Part shown: in pieces, positions 31,487 through 40,560 of the stretch
How the letters are laid out: the number at the start of each line of letters is the position of its first letter
Numbering within the stretch: the first letter of the stretch is position 1
From: Micromonospora marina
Lineage (GTDB): Bacteria > Actinomycetota > Actinomycetes > Mycobacteriales > Micromonosporaceae
Assembly (NCBI RefSeq): GCF_900091565.1
Contig: NZ_FMCV01000019.1
Location: forward strand, 62,001 to 126,000
DNA: 64,000 nucleotides
Reading direction: 5' to 3'
The notes under the pieces: model-generated
What the model was told of the DNA's origin: nothing
Seen by the model: the letters and a program-made list of their open reading frames with translations, nothing else
Database searches by the model: none
Program-made: the position numbers and the translations under genes

Positions 31487-33643
31487 TCAGCGGGAGGTGG
31501 ACTCCTTGCGGGCCTGGTCGGCCAGGTGGGTGGGCATGGGCTCGTGGCGGGCGAACTCGCGGCGGAACGTGCCGGTGCCGGCCGTCATCGAGCGCAGCTC
31601 CACCGCGTACCGCAGCAACTCCGTCGCGGGCACCTCGGCGCGGACCAGCGTGCGCCCTTCGGCGTCCGGGTCCGGCTCGGTGCCGAGCACCCGGCCGCGC
31701 CGTCCGGACAGGTCGCCCATCACCGCGCCGACCGACGGGTCGGGCACCCGTACGGTGATCTCGTCGACCGGCTCCAGCAGCGCCGGCTGGCCCTTCTCGG
31801 CGGCGTCGCGCAGCGCCAGCGCGCCAGCGGTCTGGAACGCGGCGTCGGAGGAGTCGACGCTGTGCGCCTTGCCGTCGACCAGCGTCACCCGCACGTCCAC
31901 CACCGGGTAGCCGGCGACCAGGCCGCGTTCCATCTGCGCCCGTACCCCCTTCTCCACCGACGGGATGTAGTTGTGCGGGACGGCGCCGCCGACCACCCGG
32001 TCGACGAACTCGAAACCGGCGCCCCGGGGCAGCGGCTCCACCTCGATGTCGCAGACCGCGTACTGGCCGTGGCCGCCGGACTGCTTGACGTGCCGGCCGT
32101 GCCCGCGCGCGGCGGCCGTGAACGTCTCGCGCAGCGGCACCCGCACCGGCTCGGTGTCCAGCTCGACGCCGCCACCGCGCAGCCGGTCGAGCACCACGTC
32201 GGCGTGCGCCTCGCCCATGCACCAGAGCACCAGCTGGTGGGTCTCCGGGTTGCGGTCGAGCCGCAGCGTCGGGTCACCGGCGACCAGCCGGGACAGGTTG
32301 CGGGCCAGCGCGTCCTCGTCGGCCCGGCTGCGTGCCACGATCGCCACCGGCAGCAGCGGCTCGGGCATCTCCCACGGCGCGATCAGCAGCGGGTCGTCCT
32401 TGGCCGAGATGGTGTCGCCGGTCTCGGCGCTGCCCGACTTGGTGATCGCGCACAGGTCACCGGCGACGCAGGCGGCCACCTCGCGCAGCGTCGCGCCCAG
32501 CGGGCTGTAGACGTGGCCGACCCGCTCGTCGGCGTCGTGGTCCGGGTGGCCACGCTCGGCCAGGCCGTGTCCGGACACGTGGATCACCTGATCGGGGCGC
32601 AGCGTGCCGGAGAAGACGCGGACCAGTGAGACCCGCCCGACGTGCCGGTCGACTGTCGTCTTGACCACCTCGGCGACGAGTGGGCCGTCCGGGTCGCAGG
32701 TGAGCGGCGGGCGGGGCGAGCCGTCCACGCCGGTGACGGCGGGCAGCTCATGCTCCAGCGGCGACGGGAACGCCGCGACCAGGCCGTCGAGCAGCGCGTC
32801 CAGGCCGACGCCGGTCTCCGCGCAGACCGGCACCACGGGGTAGAAGTGGCCGCGCGCCACGGCCGTCTCCAGGTCGGTGATCAGCACCTCGGGGTCGATC
32901 TCCTCGCCGCCGAGGTAGCGGTCCATCAGGGTCTCGTCCTCGCTCTCCGCGATGATCCCCTCGATCAGCTCGTTGCGGGACTCCTGGATGGCCGGCAGGT
33001 GCTCCGGGTCCGGCTCGCGCACCGCCGCCGGCAGCCCGTCGGAGTAGTCGTACACCCGGCGGGTGATCAGCCCCATCAGTCCGGCCACCGACTCGCCGTC
33101 GTCGCCGAGCATGGGCAGGTAGAGCGGGAGCACGTTGTCGCCGAAGACCCGCTGGCACAGCGCCACCGCCTCGTCGAAGTCGGCGCGCGGGTGGTCCAGC
33201 CGGGAGACGGCCACCGCCCGGGGCATGTCGACGGCGGCGCACTCCTCCCAGAGGGCGGCGGTGGCGGCGTCCATGCCGTCCACGGCGGAGACCACGAACA
33301 GGGCCGCGTCGGCGGCGCGCAGCCCGGCGCGCAGCTCACCGACGAAGTCGCCGTAGCCCGGCGTGTCCAGCAGGTTGACCTTGACGTCGCGGTGCGTCAG
33401 CGGGGCGCAGGCCAGGCTGACCGAGCGCTGCTGGCGTACGGCGGCGGGGTCGTGGTCGCAGACGGTGGTGCCGTCGGTGACGGCGCCGGCCCGGCTGATC
33501 GTGCCGCCGGCGGCGAGCAGCGCCTCGACGAGCGTCGTCTTGCCGGCGCCGGAATGCCCGACGAGCACCACGTTGCGGACCCTGCCGGGCTCGGTCACCA
33601 CCGGCGCGCCGCCGGGGACACCCTTCTCGTTCTTCTGCGCCAT
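31487..33643 (-). CDS. EF-G-like translation GTPase (EF-G2 type)
   Basis: 718 residues, full EF-G length, from ATG 33643 behind GGGAGGTG. P-loop GHSGAGKTT (29-37) and the G3 motif DTPGYGDF are intact, but where canonical EF-G has NKxD this protein reads SRLD (in AVSRLDHPRADF). The C-terminal domains include the domain IV region ARGHGRHVKQSGGHGQYAVC and GAVPHNYIPSVEKG. This is the secondary EF-G clade of actinobacteria (as mycobacterial FusA2), believed to lack normal translocase activity. It is divergent from pgsA. Confidence 0.88.
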   Translation of the reverse strand: MAQKNEKGVPGGAPVVTEPGRVRNVVLVGHSGAGKTTLVEALLAAGGTISRAGAVTDGTTVCDHDPAAVRQQRSVSLACAPLTHRDVKVNLLDTPGYGDFVGELRAGLRAADAALFVVSAVDGMDAATAALWEECAAVDMPRAVAVSRLDHPRADFDEAVALCQRVFGDNVLPLYLPMLGDDGESVAGLMGLITRRVYDYSDGLPAAVREPDPEHLPAIQESRNELIEGIIAESEDETLMDRYLGGEEIDPEVLITDLETAVARGHFYPVVPVCAETGVGLDALLDGLVAAFPSPLEHELPAVTGVDGSPRPPLTCDPDGPLVAEVVKTTVDRHVGRVSLVRVFSGTLRPDQVIHVSGHGLAERGHPDHDADERVGHVYSPLGATLREVAACVAGDLCAITKSGSAETGDTISAKDDPLLIAPWEMPEPLLPVAIVARSRADEDALARNLSRLVAGDPTLRLDRNPETHQLVLWCMGEAHADVVLDRLRGGGVELDTEPVRVPLRETFTAAARGHGRHVKQSGGHGQYAVCDIEVEPLPRGAGFEFVDRVVGGAVPHNYIPSVEKGVRAQMERGLVAGYPVVDVRVTLVDGKAHSVDSSDAAFQTAGALALRDAAEKGQPALLEPVDEITVRVPDPSVGAVMGDLSGRRGRVLGTEPDPDAEGRTLVRAEVPATELLRYAVELRSMTAGTGTFRREFARHEPMPTHLADQARKESTSR

Positions 33644-33772
33644 CGCGGCGCACCTCCCTCAACCGGTGGTGGTGGCGACCGCCGCGGGCGACGGGGGAGC
33701 GGACCCGGGACGGGCGCCGCGGCGATATCTTCCGGTGATCTGCTGCTGGACGGGAACGCGGACCGGTGATCC

Positions 33773-33788
33773 GGTGAGCTGGCTCACC
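33773..33788. promoter_or_regulatory. Operator-like palindrome between the EF-G-like gene and pgsA
   Basis: GGTGAGC-TG-GCTCACC, perfect seven-base arms, in the middle of a 252-base divergent promoter region. TATCGT at 33881-33886, nine bases before the pgsA ATG, is a possible -10 box. Confidence 0.35.
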
Positions 33789-33895
33789 TCCTGGCTCGAT
33801 CTCACACCCGCGGCGGTGCCCGCACAAGGGCCGCCGGGCGGGTCGCACGCCCGGCTGTGTCCCCGGCGGTTGCGGGCCGTTATCGTGGGACCGCC

Positions 33896-34516
33896 ATGGC
33901 GAAGATCTTCCAAGTGACGGCCCGCGCGGGCATGACCCGCGTCGTGGAGCCGATCGCCCGTACGCTGCTGCGTGCGGGCGTGTCCCCCAACGCGGTCACC
34001 GTGACCGGCACCGTCGGTGTGCTCGTGGGCGCGCTCGGCTTCGGCGCGCGCGGCCACCTGGTCGCCGGCGCGCTGATCGTCACGGTCTTCGCCCTCACCG
34101 ACCTGCTCGACGGCACGATGGCGCGGATGAGCGGCGGGTCCACCCGGTTCGGGGCGTTCCTCGACTCGAGCATGGACCGGGTCGCCGACAGCGCGGTGTT
34201 CGGCGCGGTCGCGTACTGGCTGGCCACCGAGCACGACTACTCGGGCGTGGCGGCGGCGCTGATCTGCCTGGCCGCGGGCGGCCTGGTCTCCTACGTGAAG
34301 GCCCGCGCCGAGGGCCTCGGGATGACCTGCAACGTGGGCATCGCCGAGCGCACCGAGCGGCTGCTCATCGTCGGCGTCGGCGGTCTGCTCACCGGCGTCG
34401 GCGTCCGTCCCGCCCTGGAGATCGCGCTCTGGCTGCTCGCCGCGGTCTCGATCTTCACAGTGGGCCAGCGGATGGCCCACGTGTACCGGCAGGCCCAGCG
34501 GGTCGGCGTCGAGTGA
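33896..34516 (+). CDS. pgsA: Phosphatidylinositol phosphate synthase
   Basis: 206 residues from ATG 33896. The CDP-alcohol phosphotransferase motif D-x2-DG-x2-AR-x8-G-x3-D-x3-D is complete, from DLLDGTMAR to GAFLDSSMD. There are about six membrane helices. The gene makes phosphatidylinositol phosphate from CDP-diacylglycerol and inositol phosphate, the first step toward phosphatidylinositol mannosides. It overlaps the acyltransferase gene by GTGA, and pimA follows, exactly the mycobacterial order. Confidence 0.95.
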   Translation: MAKIFQVTARAGMTRVVEPIARTLLRAGVSPNAVTVTGTVGVLVGALGFGARGHLVAGALIVTVFALTDLLDGTMARMSGGSTRFGAFLDSSMDRVADSAVFGAVAYWLATEHDYSGVAAALICLAAGGLVSYVKARAEGLGMTCNVGIAERTERLLIVGVGGLLTGVGVRPALEIALWLLAAVSIFTVGQRMAHVYRQAQRVGVE

Positions 34517-35442
34517 ACCTCACCGAGGCGGGCTTCGTCGCGGGCTGGCGCCTGGTCCGGGCGCTGCCCCGGCCCGTCGCGGTCGCGGCCTTCCGGGCGG
34601 GCGCCGACCGCGCCCACCGCAAGGACGGCGGGGGTACGCGCCGGCTGCGCGCCAACCTGCGCCGGGTGGTCGGCCCGGAGATGCCCGACGCGGAACTGGA
34701 CGTGCTGGTGCGCGACGGGCTGCGCTCGTACGCCCGGTACTGGATGGAGGCGTTCCGGCTGCCCGGCCTGAGCCGGACGGACATCCTCGCCGGGTTCCGC
34801 CTCGACGGGCAGGAACTGCTCGCCGCCGACGTGTCCGCCGGGCGGGGTGCGGTCGTGGCGCTGCCGCACGCCGGCAACTGGGACGCCGCGGGCGCCTGGG
34901 TGGCGGCCACCGGCTGGCCGATGACCACTGTCGCCGAGCGGCTGCCGGACGGCGTCTACGAGCGGTTCGTCGGGTTCCGGGAAGGGCTGGGGATGGAGAT
35001 CCTGCCCAACCACGGCGGGCCGCGTCCCGCGTTCGACGTGCTGGTGGACCGCCTGCGCACCGGCTACGTGGTGCCCCTGCTCGCCGACCGGGACCTGTCC
35101 GCCCGGGGCGTGGAGGTGGACTTCTTCGGCGGCCGGACCCGGATGCCGGCCGGTCCGGCACTGCTGGCGATCCGTACCGGCGCTCCGCTCTACGCGGCCT
35201 CGATGTGGTACGAACCGGACGCGGCGTGCGCCTCGATCGAGGGGCCGCTGCCGCTGCCGGATCCGGACAGCGCGCCACTCGACGAGCGGGTCCGGGCGGT
35301 GACGCAGCGGGTTGCCGACGGTCTGGCGGCGGGCATCGCCCGGCATCCGCAAGACTGGCACATGTTGCAGCGGATGTGGCTGGACCAGGGCCGGGACGGC
35401 ACGCCCAGGTCGGCGCCACCGGCCACCACCGGGACGGTCTAG
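34513..35442 (+). CDS. patA: Phosphatidylinositol mannoside acyltransferase
   Basis: 309 residues from GTG 34513. It belongs to the LpxL/HtrB-type acyltransferases, with the catalytic H-x4-D in HAGNWD (His119, Asp124) and a later Arg/Glu region (DRDLSARGVEVDFFGG). By position between pgsA and pimA it is the PIM acyltransferase that adds a fatty acid to the mannose of PIM. It probably sits on the inner face of the membrane. Confidence 0.92.
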   Translation: MNLTEAGFVAGWRLVRALPRPVAVAAFRAGADRAHRKDGGGTRRLRANLRRVVGPEMPDAELDVLVRDGLRSYARYWMEAFRLPGLSRTDILAGFRLDGQELLAADVSAGRGAVVALPHAGNWDAAGAWVAATGWPMTTVAERLPDGVYERFVGFREGLGMEILPNHGGPRPAFDVLVDRLRTGYVVPLLADRDLSARGVEVDFFGGRTRMPAGPALLAIRTGAPLYAASMWYEPDAACASIEGPLPLPDPDSAPLDERVRAVTQRVADGLAAGIARHPQDWHMLQRMWLDQGRDGTPRSAPPATTGTV

Positions 35443-35451
35443 GGGGGCGCA

Positions 35452-36612
35452 GTGCGTGTCGGCATCGTGTGCCCGTACTCGTTCGACGTGCCGGGCGGCG
35501 TGCAGAACCACGTCATGGACCTGGCCGAGGCGCTGCTCGGGCTCGGCCACGAGGTGAGCGTGCTGGCGCCCGCCGACGAGGACTCGGCGCTGCCGCCGTA
35601 CGTGGTGTCCGCCGGGCGGGCGGTGCCGCTGCCGTACAACGGGTCGGTGGCCCGGATCGCCTTCGGCCCGGTCTCCACCGCCCGGGTCCGCCGCTGGATC
35701 ACCCGGGGCGACTTCGACGTGCTGCACGTGCACGAGCCGTTGACGCCGAGCCTGTCGATGCTGGCCGTGCTCTGCGCCCGTGGCCCGGTGGTGGCCACCT
35801 TCCACACCGCGATGACCCGCTCCCGGGTGCTGTCGGCCGCGCAGGGCGTGCTCCAGATCGTGCTGGAGCGGATCACCGCCCGGATCGCGGTGAGCGCGCT
35901 GGCCCGCAAGGTGCAGGTCGAGCACATGGACGGCGGCGCGGTGGAGATCCCGAACGGGGTGGCGGTGGCGAAGTTCGCCGGGGTGCCGCCGCTGCCGGGG
36001 TGGCCGGGGGAGTGCGTGCCGGGCGGCGGCGGAACACTGGGGTTCCTGGGCCGCTTCACCGAGCCGCGCAAGGGCTTCCCGATCCTGCGGGACGCGTTCG
36101 TCGCGCTGGCGCCGCACCGCCCCGGCCTGCGCCTGCTGGTCGCCGGGCCGGGCGACGCCGACGAGTTGTACGGGCGGTTCCCGGCCGGTCTGCGCGACCG
36201 GGTCACGTTCCTCGGCCTGGTCTCCGAGGCGGACAAGGCACGCATGCTGCGCAGCGTGCACCTCTACGTCGCACCGAACACCGGAGGGGAGTCCTTCGGG
36301 ATGATCCTCACCGAGGCGCTGGCCGCCGGCACCACTGTCGTCGCCAGCGACCTGGACGCGTTCCGCCGGGTGCTCGACGGCGGGCGGGCCGGCCGGCTGT
36401 TCCCGACCGGCGACGCGACCGCGCTCGGCGCCGCGCTGTCCGATCTGCTCGACGACGACGGCTGCCGCGCCGGGCTGACCGCCTGCGGCGACCAGGTGGT
36501 GGCGAATTTCGACTGGCCCGTGGTTGCCCGCCGCGTTCTGGAGGTATACGCAGCCGCGATCGAGGCCACCGACGGCCGGGTCATGGACCAGGAGTGGGCG
36601 GGTCTGGGCTGA
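35452..36612 (+). CDS. pimA: Phosphatidylinositol alpha-mannosyltransferase PimA
   Basis: 386 residues, GT4 family. The N-terminal loop is YSFDVPGGVQNHVMDLAEAL (Gly-Gly at the active site), followed by HVHEPLTPSL. The C-terminal donor motif is ESFGMILTEALAAGTTVVAS, with Glu residues that hold GDP-mannose. It transfers the first mannose to phosphatidylinositol. It follows patA by nine bases, with GGGGGG just before the GTG start. Confidence 0.95.
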   Translation: MRVGIVCPYSFDVPGGVQNHVMDLAEALLGLGHEVSVLAPADEDSALPPYVVSAGRAVPLPYNGSVARIAFGPVSTARVRRWITRGDFDVLHVHEPLTPSLSMLAVLCARGPVVATFHTAMTRSRVLSAAQGVLQIVLERITARIAVSALARKVQVEHMDGGAVEIPNGVAVAKFAGVPPLPGWPGECVPGGGGTLGFLGRFTEPRKGFPILRDAFVALAPHRPGLRLLVAGPGDADELYGRFPAGLRDRVTFLGLVSEADKARMLRSVHLYVAPNTGGESFGMILTEALAAGTTVVASDLDAFRRVLDGGRAGRLFPTGDATALGAALSDLLDDDGCRAGLTACGDQVVANFDWPVVARRVLEVYAAAIEATDGRVMDQEWAGLG

Positions 36613-36695
36613 CCGCTGTGGCCGCTGCGGCCGCTGTGACGAACGCGTCGACCGGTGCACCGCGCCGGCCGGCCGGGATGAGGAGCAGCACTACG

Positions 36696-37199
36696 ATGCC
36701 GGGCATGTGGTGGGTGGTGGGCGCGGTCGCGGTGCTCGGGCTGCTCTCGGCGTACCTGATCTGGACCTCCGGCCGGGTGCAGCGGCTCCAGGTCCGCGCG
36801 GACTCGGCGGCCCGCGCGCTCGACGCGCACCTGCTGCGCCGCGCGGCCGCCGCCGCGGTCCTGGCCGAGCAGCGGTACGGCGTGGAGTTGTACGCCGCCG
36901 CCCGCATCGCGCTGGACGCCGCCCCGGAGGAACGCGAGGCGGCCGAGAACGACCTGACCCGGCAGCTGCGCGCGGTGCGGCTGGACCCGGACGACCAGGC
37001 GTGCGCGGCGGTGATCGCGGCCAGCCGGCGGCTGGCACTGGCCCGGCAGGTGCACACCGACCTGGTCCGGGACGCCCGCTCGGCGCGGGGGCGTCCGGTG
37101 GTGCGGTTGTTCCGGATGGGGCGGGGGCGGGAGTGGCCGCGCTACTTCGACGTCGACGACCCCACGCTGGCCCCGCACGCGGACGTGACCACCGGCTGA
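36696..37199 (+). CDS. Membrane-anchored hypothetical protein of the PIM operon
   Basis: 167 residues from ATG 36696 (AGGAG ten bases upstream; ATG 36678 or 36705 possible). One N-terminal membrane helix (MWWVVGAVAVLGLLSAYLIW), then a long helical cytoplasmic domain rich in Ala/Arg (ARALDAHLLRRAAAAAVLAE) and ending near RYFDVDDPTLAPHADV. The same place in mycobacteria holds Rv2609c, a membrane protein with a similar N-terminal part plus a Nudix domain; no Nudix box is present here. Function unknown. Confidence 0.8.
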   Translation: MPGMWWVVGAVAVLGLLSAYLIWTSGRVQRLQVRADSAARALDAHLLRRAAAAAVLAEQRYGVELYAAARIALDAAPEEREAAENDLTRQLRAVRLDPDDQACAAVIAASRRLALARQVHTDLVRDARSARGRPVVRLFRMGRGREWPRYFDVDDPTLAPHADVTTG

Positions 37200-37325
37200 C
37201 CTACCGGGCGTGACGGGGGCCACACGGCAGGCCACCGGGGGTTCGATTGGCGCTCGGATCGGCGGCGCGCCGGTCGTAGCATTCCTGCGCAGTCACCTCC
37301 CCAGCACGCCGAGGAGCGATGTCCC

Positions 37326-38237
37326 GTGTCTGAATCCGCAGCCCCGACCACCGCCACCGCCGTCGGCACCGCCCGCGTGAAGCGCGGCATGGCCGAGATG
37401 CTCAAGGGCGGTGTGATCATGGACGTGGTCACCCCCGAGCAGGCGAAGATCGCCGAGGACGCCGGCGCGGTCGCCGTCATGGCCCTGGAGCGCGTGCCGG
37501 CCGACATCCGCGCGCAGGGCGGTGTGTCCCGGATGAGCGACCCGGACATGATCGACGGCATCATCTCCGCCGTCTCGATCCCGGTGATGGCCAAGGCCCG
37601 CATCGGCCACTTCGTCGAGGCGCAGATCCTCCAGGCGCTCGGCGTCGACTACGTCGACGAGTCCGAGGTGCTGACCCCGGCCGACTACGCCAACCACATC
37701 GACAAGTGGGCGTTCACCGTCCCGTTCGTGTGCGGGGCGACGAACCTGGGCGAGGCGCTGCGCCGGATCACCGAGGGCGCCGCGATGATCCGCTCCAAGG
37801 GCGAGGCCGGCACCGGCGACGTCTCCAACGCCACCACGCACATGCGGCAGATCCGGCAGGAGATCCGCCGCCTCCAGACGCTGCCCGCCGACGAGCTGTA
37901 CGTCGCGGCCAAGGAGCTCCAGGCTCCGTACGAGCTGGTCAAGGAGGTCGCCGAGCAGGGCAAGCTGCCGGTCGTGCTGTTCACCGCGGGCGGCATCGCT
38001 ACCCCTGCCGACGCGGCCATGATGATGCAGCTCGGCGCGGAGGGCGTCTTCGTCGGCTCGGGCATCTTCAAGTCCGGCAACCCGGCCCAGCGGGCCGCCG
38101 CGATCGTCAAGGCGACCACTTTCCACGACGACCCGGACGTGCTCGCCAAGGTCTCCTGCGGGCTGGGCGAGGCGATGGTCGGTATCAACGTCGACGAGAT
38201 CCCCCAGCCGCACCGCCTCGCCGAGCGCGGCTGGTGA
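37326..38237 (+). CDS. pdxS: Pyridoxal 5'-phosphate synthase lyase subunit
   Basis: 303 residues from GTG 37326 behind GAGGAGCG. It is a strongly conserved TIM barrel: KRGMAEMLKGGVIMDVV, the Schiff-base lysines in VMAKARIGHFVEAQ and KGEAGTGDV, and ALGVDYVDESEVLTPAD. With PdxT it makes PLP from ribose 5-phosphate, glyceraldehyde 3-phosphate and glutamine. The pair is separated by a structured 52-base repeat element. Confidence 0.97.
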   Translation: MSESAAPTTATAVGTARVKRGMAEMLKGGVIMDVVTPEQAKIAEDAGAVAVMALERVPADIRAQGGVSRMSDPDMIDGIISAVSIPVMAKARIGHFVEAQILQALGVDYVDESEVLTPADYANHIDKWAFTVPFVCGATNLGEALRRITEGAAMIRSKGEAGTGDVSNATTHMRQIRQEIRRLQTLPADELYVAAKELQAPYELVKEVAEQGKLPVVLFTAGGIATPADAAMMMQLGAEGVFVGSGIFKSGNPAQRAAAIVKATTFHDDPDVLAKVSCGLGEAMVGINVDEIPQPHRLAERGW

Positions 38238-38240
38238 TTG

Positions 38241-38293
38241 TAAGGAGGGGCCCCCTATTAACGCCTCCGGTAGAGGCGGGGCCCCCTTTTAAC
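38241..38293. repeat. Structured intergenic repeat between pdxS and pdxT
   Basis: Two direct copies of GGGGCCCCCTWTTAAC (38247-38262 and 38278-38293, one mismatch), each with the palindrome GGGGCCCC, flank a small hairpin (GCCTC 38263-38267 / GAGGC 38273-38277). The TTAAC parts are unusually AT-rich for this genome. It starts four bases after the pdxS stop and ends 17 bases before pdxT. From memory, similar GGGGCCCC/TTAAC elements recur between genes in Micromonospora; copy number needs a genome search. Confidence 0.7.
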
Positions 38294-38310
38294 ACCGCGG
38301 AAGGAGCATC

Positions 38311-38916
38311 GTGGCCGTACCGGTGATCGGTGTGCTCGCCCTCCAGGGCGACGTACGCGAGCACGTCGCCGCGCTCGCCGGGGCGGGCGCCGACGCCCGG
38401 CCCGTGCGGCGGCCGGGCGAGCTGGACGCGGTCGACGGCCTGGTGGTCCCCGGGGGCGAGTCGACCACGATCAGCAAGCTGGTCGACATCTTCGAGATGC
38501 GTGAGCCGATCGACAAGCGGATCGCCGCCGGCATGCCGGTCTACGGCTCCTGCGCCGGCATGATCATGCTGGCCGCCGACGTGCTGGACGGCCGTCCCGA
38601 CCAGCGTGGCTTTGCCGGCGTCGACATGACGGTGCGGCGCAACGCGTTCGGCCGCCAGGTCGACTCGTTCGAGGCGCCGGTGGCGCTCACCGGCGTCGAC
38701 GGCGGCCCGTTCCACGCGGTGTTCATCAGGGCGCCCTGGGTCGAGCGGGTCGGCCCGGACGTGGAGGTGCTCGGCCGGGTGACCGAGGGCCCGGCCGAGG
38801 GCCGGATCGTCGCGGTGCGGCAGGGCAACCTGCTGGCCACGTCGTTCCACCCCGAGCTGACCGGCGACCTGCGGCTGCACCGGTCCTTCGTGGAACTCGT
38901 CCGGGCCGCTTCCTGA
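38311..38916 (+). CDS. pdxT: Pyridoxal 5'-phosphate synthase glutaminase subunit
   Basis: 201 residues from GTG 38311 behind GGAAGGAG. Class I glutamine amidotransferase: nucleophile Cys in PVYGSCAGMIML and the His-Glu pair in SFHPELTGD. The N-terminal LALQGDVREHVAALAGAGA is typical of PdxT. It supplies ammonia to PdxS. Confidence 0.96.
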   Translation: MAVPVIGVLALQGDVREHVAALAGAGADARPVRRPGELDAVDGLVVPGGESTTISKLVDIFEMREPIDKRIAAGMPVYGSCAGMIMLAADVLDGRPDQRGFAGVDMTVRRNAFGRQVDSFEAPVALTGVDGGPFHAVFIRAPWVERVGPDVEVLGRVTEGPAEGRIVAVRQGNLLATSFHPELTGDLRLHRSFVELVRAAS

Positions 38917-38980
38917 GTATCCGGTCCGTCCCCGGTTGTGCCGTTCGCGCGGTCCGGACGGGGCGCTGCCGTGCGGCGCG

Positions 38981-39010
38981 TGACAGTCACCCGCCGGTCG
39001 CCGGTAGGAT
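38981..39010 (+). promoter_or_regulatory. Possible promoter of yebC
   Basis: TGACAG (38981-38986) and TAGGAT (39005-39010), 18 bases apart, lie in the 226-base gap before yebC. The remaining leader of about 130 bases shows no other feature I can support. Confidence 0.35.
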
Positions 39011-39142
39011 TGCCGGGATTCGGCAGGGCCATCAGCCCGCCGGCTCCCAGCGAAGATCACGGCACCTCGACGTGCGCCGGCGGGGGAGCGGGGCGTGTGC
39101 GGTGCGGTCGATGCAGACGGCGGGTAGCAACGGAGGTAACAG

Positions 39143-39892
39143 ATGTCCGGCCACTCAAAGTGGGCGACGACCAAGCACAAGAAGGCGGTCATCGACGCCA
39201 AGCGCGGCAAGATGTTCGCCAAGCTGATCAAGAACGTCGAGGTGGCGGCCCGTACCGGCGGCGGCGACCCGGCCGGCAACCCGACTCTCTACGACGCCAT
39301 CCAGAAGGCGAAGAAGAACTCGGTTCCGAACGACAACATCGACCGCGCGGTCAAGCGCGGCTCCGGCCTGGAGGCCGGCGGCGCCGACTGGCAGACGATC
39401 ATGTACGAGGGCTACGGCCCCAACGGCGTGGCGATGCTGATCGAGTGCCTCACCGACAACCGCAACCGTGCCGCCACCGAGGTGCGTACCGCGCTGACCC
39501 GCAACGGCGGCTCGCTGGCCGACGCCGGCTCGGTGTCGTACATGTTCTCCCGCAAGGGCGTGGTGCTCGTCCCCAAGACCGGCACCAGCGAGGACGACGT
39601 GATGATGGCCGTCCTCGACGCGGGCGCGGAAGAGGTCAACGACCTCGGCGAGGCGTACGAGGTGGTCTCCGAGCCGGGTGACCTGGTCGCGGTCCGCACC
39701 GCGCTGCAGGACGCCGGCATCGAGTACGAGTCGGCCGAGTCCTCCCTCATCCCCAGCGTGAACGTGCCGCTGGACGAGGAGGGCGCGCGCAAGATCTTCA
39801 AGCTGATCGACGTGCTGGAGGACTGCGACGACGTGCAGAACGTCTACGCCAACTTCGACGTGTCCGACGAGGTCATGGCCGCCGTCGGCTGA
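39143..39892 (+). CDS. yebC: YebC/PmpR-family protein
   Basis: 249 residues. The hallmark start MSGHSKWATTKHKKAVIDAK and the later YEGYGPNGVAMLIECLTDNRN and ADAGSVSYMFSRKG are typical of YebC. The family is described as transcriptional regulators and, more recently, as translation factors easing ribosome stalling at proline runs. In mycobacteria ruvCAB lies close downstream; here it is 22 kb away. Confidence 0.96.
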   Translation: MSGHSKWATTKHKKAVIDAKRGKMFAKLIKNVEVAARTGGGDPAGNPTLYDAIQKAKKNSVPNDNIDRAVKRGSGLEAGGADWQTIMYEGYGPNGVAMLIECLTDNRNRAATEVRTALTRNGGSLADAGSVSYMFSRKGVVLVPKTGTSEDDVMMAVLDAGAEEVNDLGEAYEVVSEPGDLVAVRTALQDAGIEYESAESSLIPSVNVPLDEEGARKIFKLIDVLEDCDDVQNVYANFDVSDEVMAAVG

Positions 39893-39909
39893 CCCGCGGT
39901 GCCGGAACG

Positions 39910-39942
39910 ACGGAGGGGGCTCCGACATGGAACCCCCTCCGT
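39910..39942 (+). terminator. Terminator of yebC
   Basis: ACGGAGGGGG (39910-39919) pairs perfectly with CCCCCTCCGT (39933-39942), with a 13-base loop, 18 bases after the stop. Confidence 0.8.
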
Positions 39943-40225
39943 GTTGCTGCATGCTGTCAGGACGTCGGCCGTACCGACCCGAGGCATGTGCCCCCGCCAC
40001 CCATCTCCGATGTCCGGATGGTCGTCGGCGCGGACACGCCGCGAACGTGTCCAGGACTTCGGTCACCTGCGTGTATCGACGCCATTCCCGCAAGTCGGGC
40101 GGCGTGGCTGGGTCTCGGTGTGTGCGGGCGGCGCTCTCGCTCGGCTCGCACTGACATGCGAAGGCCGCCGCAGCCCTGCCGGTTGCACGAAGATGGTTCG
40201 CCGGGCAACGGCTTCCCCCCGCGCG
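39943..40225. other. Low-GC stretch without a supportable gene
   Basis: About 280 bases with lower GC and irregular codon-position bias compared with both sides. All six frames give short or unlikely products. A minus-strand reading (DLREWRRYTQVTEVLDTFAA, around 40050-40110) looks protein-like over some 25 codons but is not part of a coherent gene. It is best seen as decayed or foreign DNA joined to the GntR remnant. Confidence 0.5.
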
Positions 40226-40560
40226 TCGAGTTCGTAACCGTCGAGCCAGGCCCACCCGTCGTACGTCGTCCAGTCGAGGGCTCTGATGACTCGGAACCGA
40301 ATAATCCGAGCAACGAGCCTTGGCCAGGCGGCAACACGTCACAGCTCTACAGCCTCGGTCACACGATCACCGCCGTTCGTGAGCAGGTTCGCGCAAGGAT
40401 GCCGAACAGCGCCGAGTCGGCGACGTTGCGCATACCTGGAGGTGTGCCGGTTGTGATCATCACCAGGCAGACATACGTAGAAGATCGAGTAGTAGAGGTT
40501 GCTGAGATCACCATCCCTTCCGATCGCGTCAGTCTGGACTACCGCATCGACCTGACCTGA
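40226..40560 (+). pseudogene. C-terminal remnant of a GntR-family regulator (UTRA domain)
   Basis: The last about 75 codons before the stop at 40560 read like the end of a UTRA effector domain: LYSLGHTITAVREQVRARMP, then VPVVIITRQTYVEDRVVEVA and SDRVSLDYRIDL. The N-terminal winged helix-turn-helix and the first half of UTRA are not found upstream in any frame. The open frame can be traced back to 39988, but the part before about 40226 has no regulator character. Codon use is less GC-biased than in neighbours, suggesting foreign origin or decay. Confidence 0.65.

Noticed and set aside
39155..40342. 395-codon minus-strand frame opposite yebC
   Set aside because: Its 3' two thirds are the mirror of yebC and the rest lies in the decayed segment; no family resemblance.
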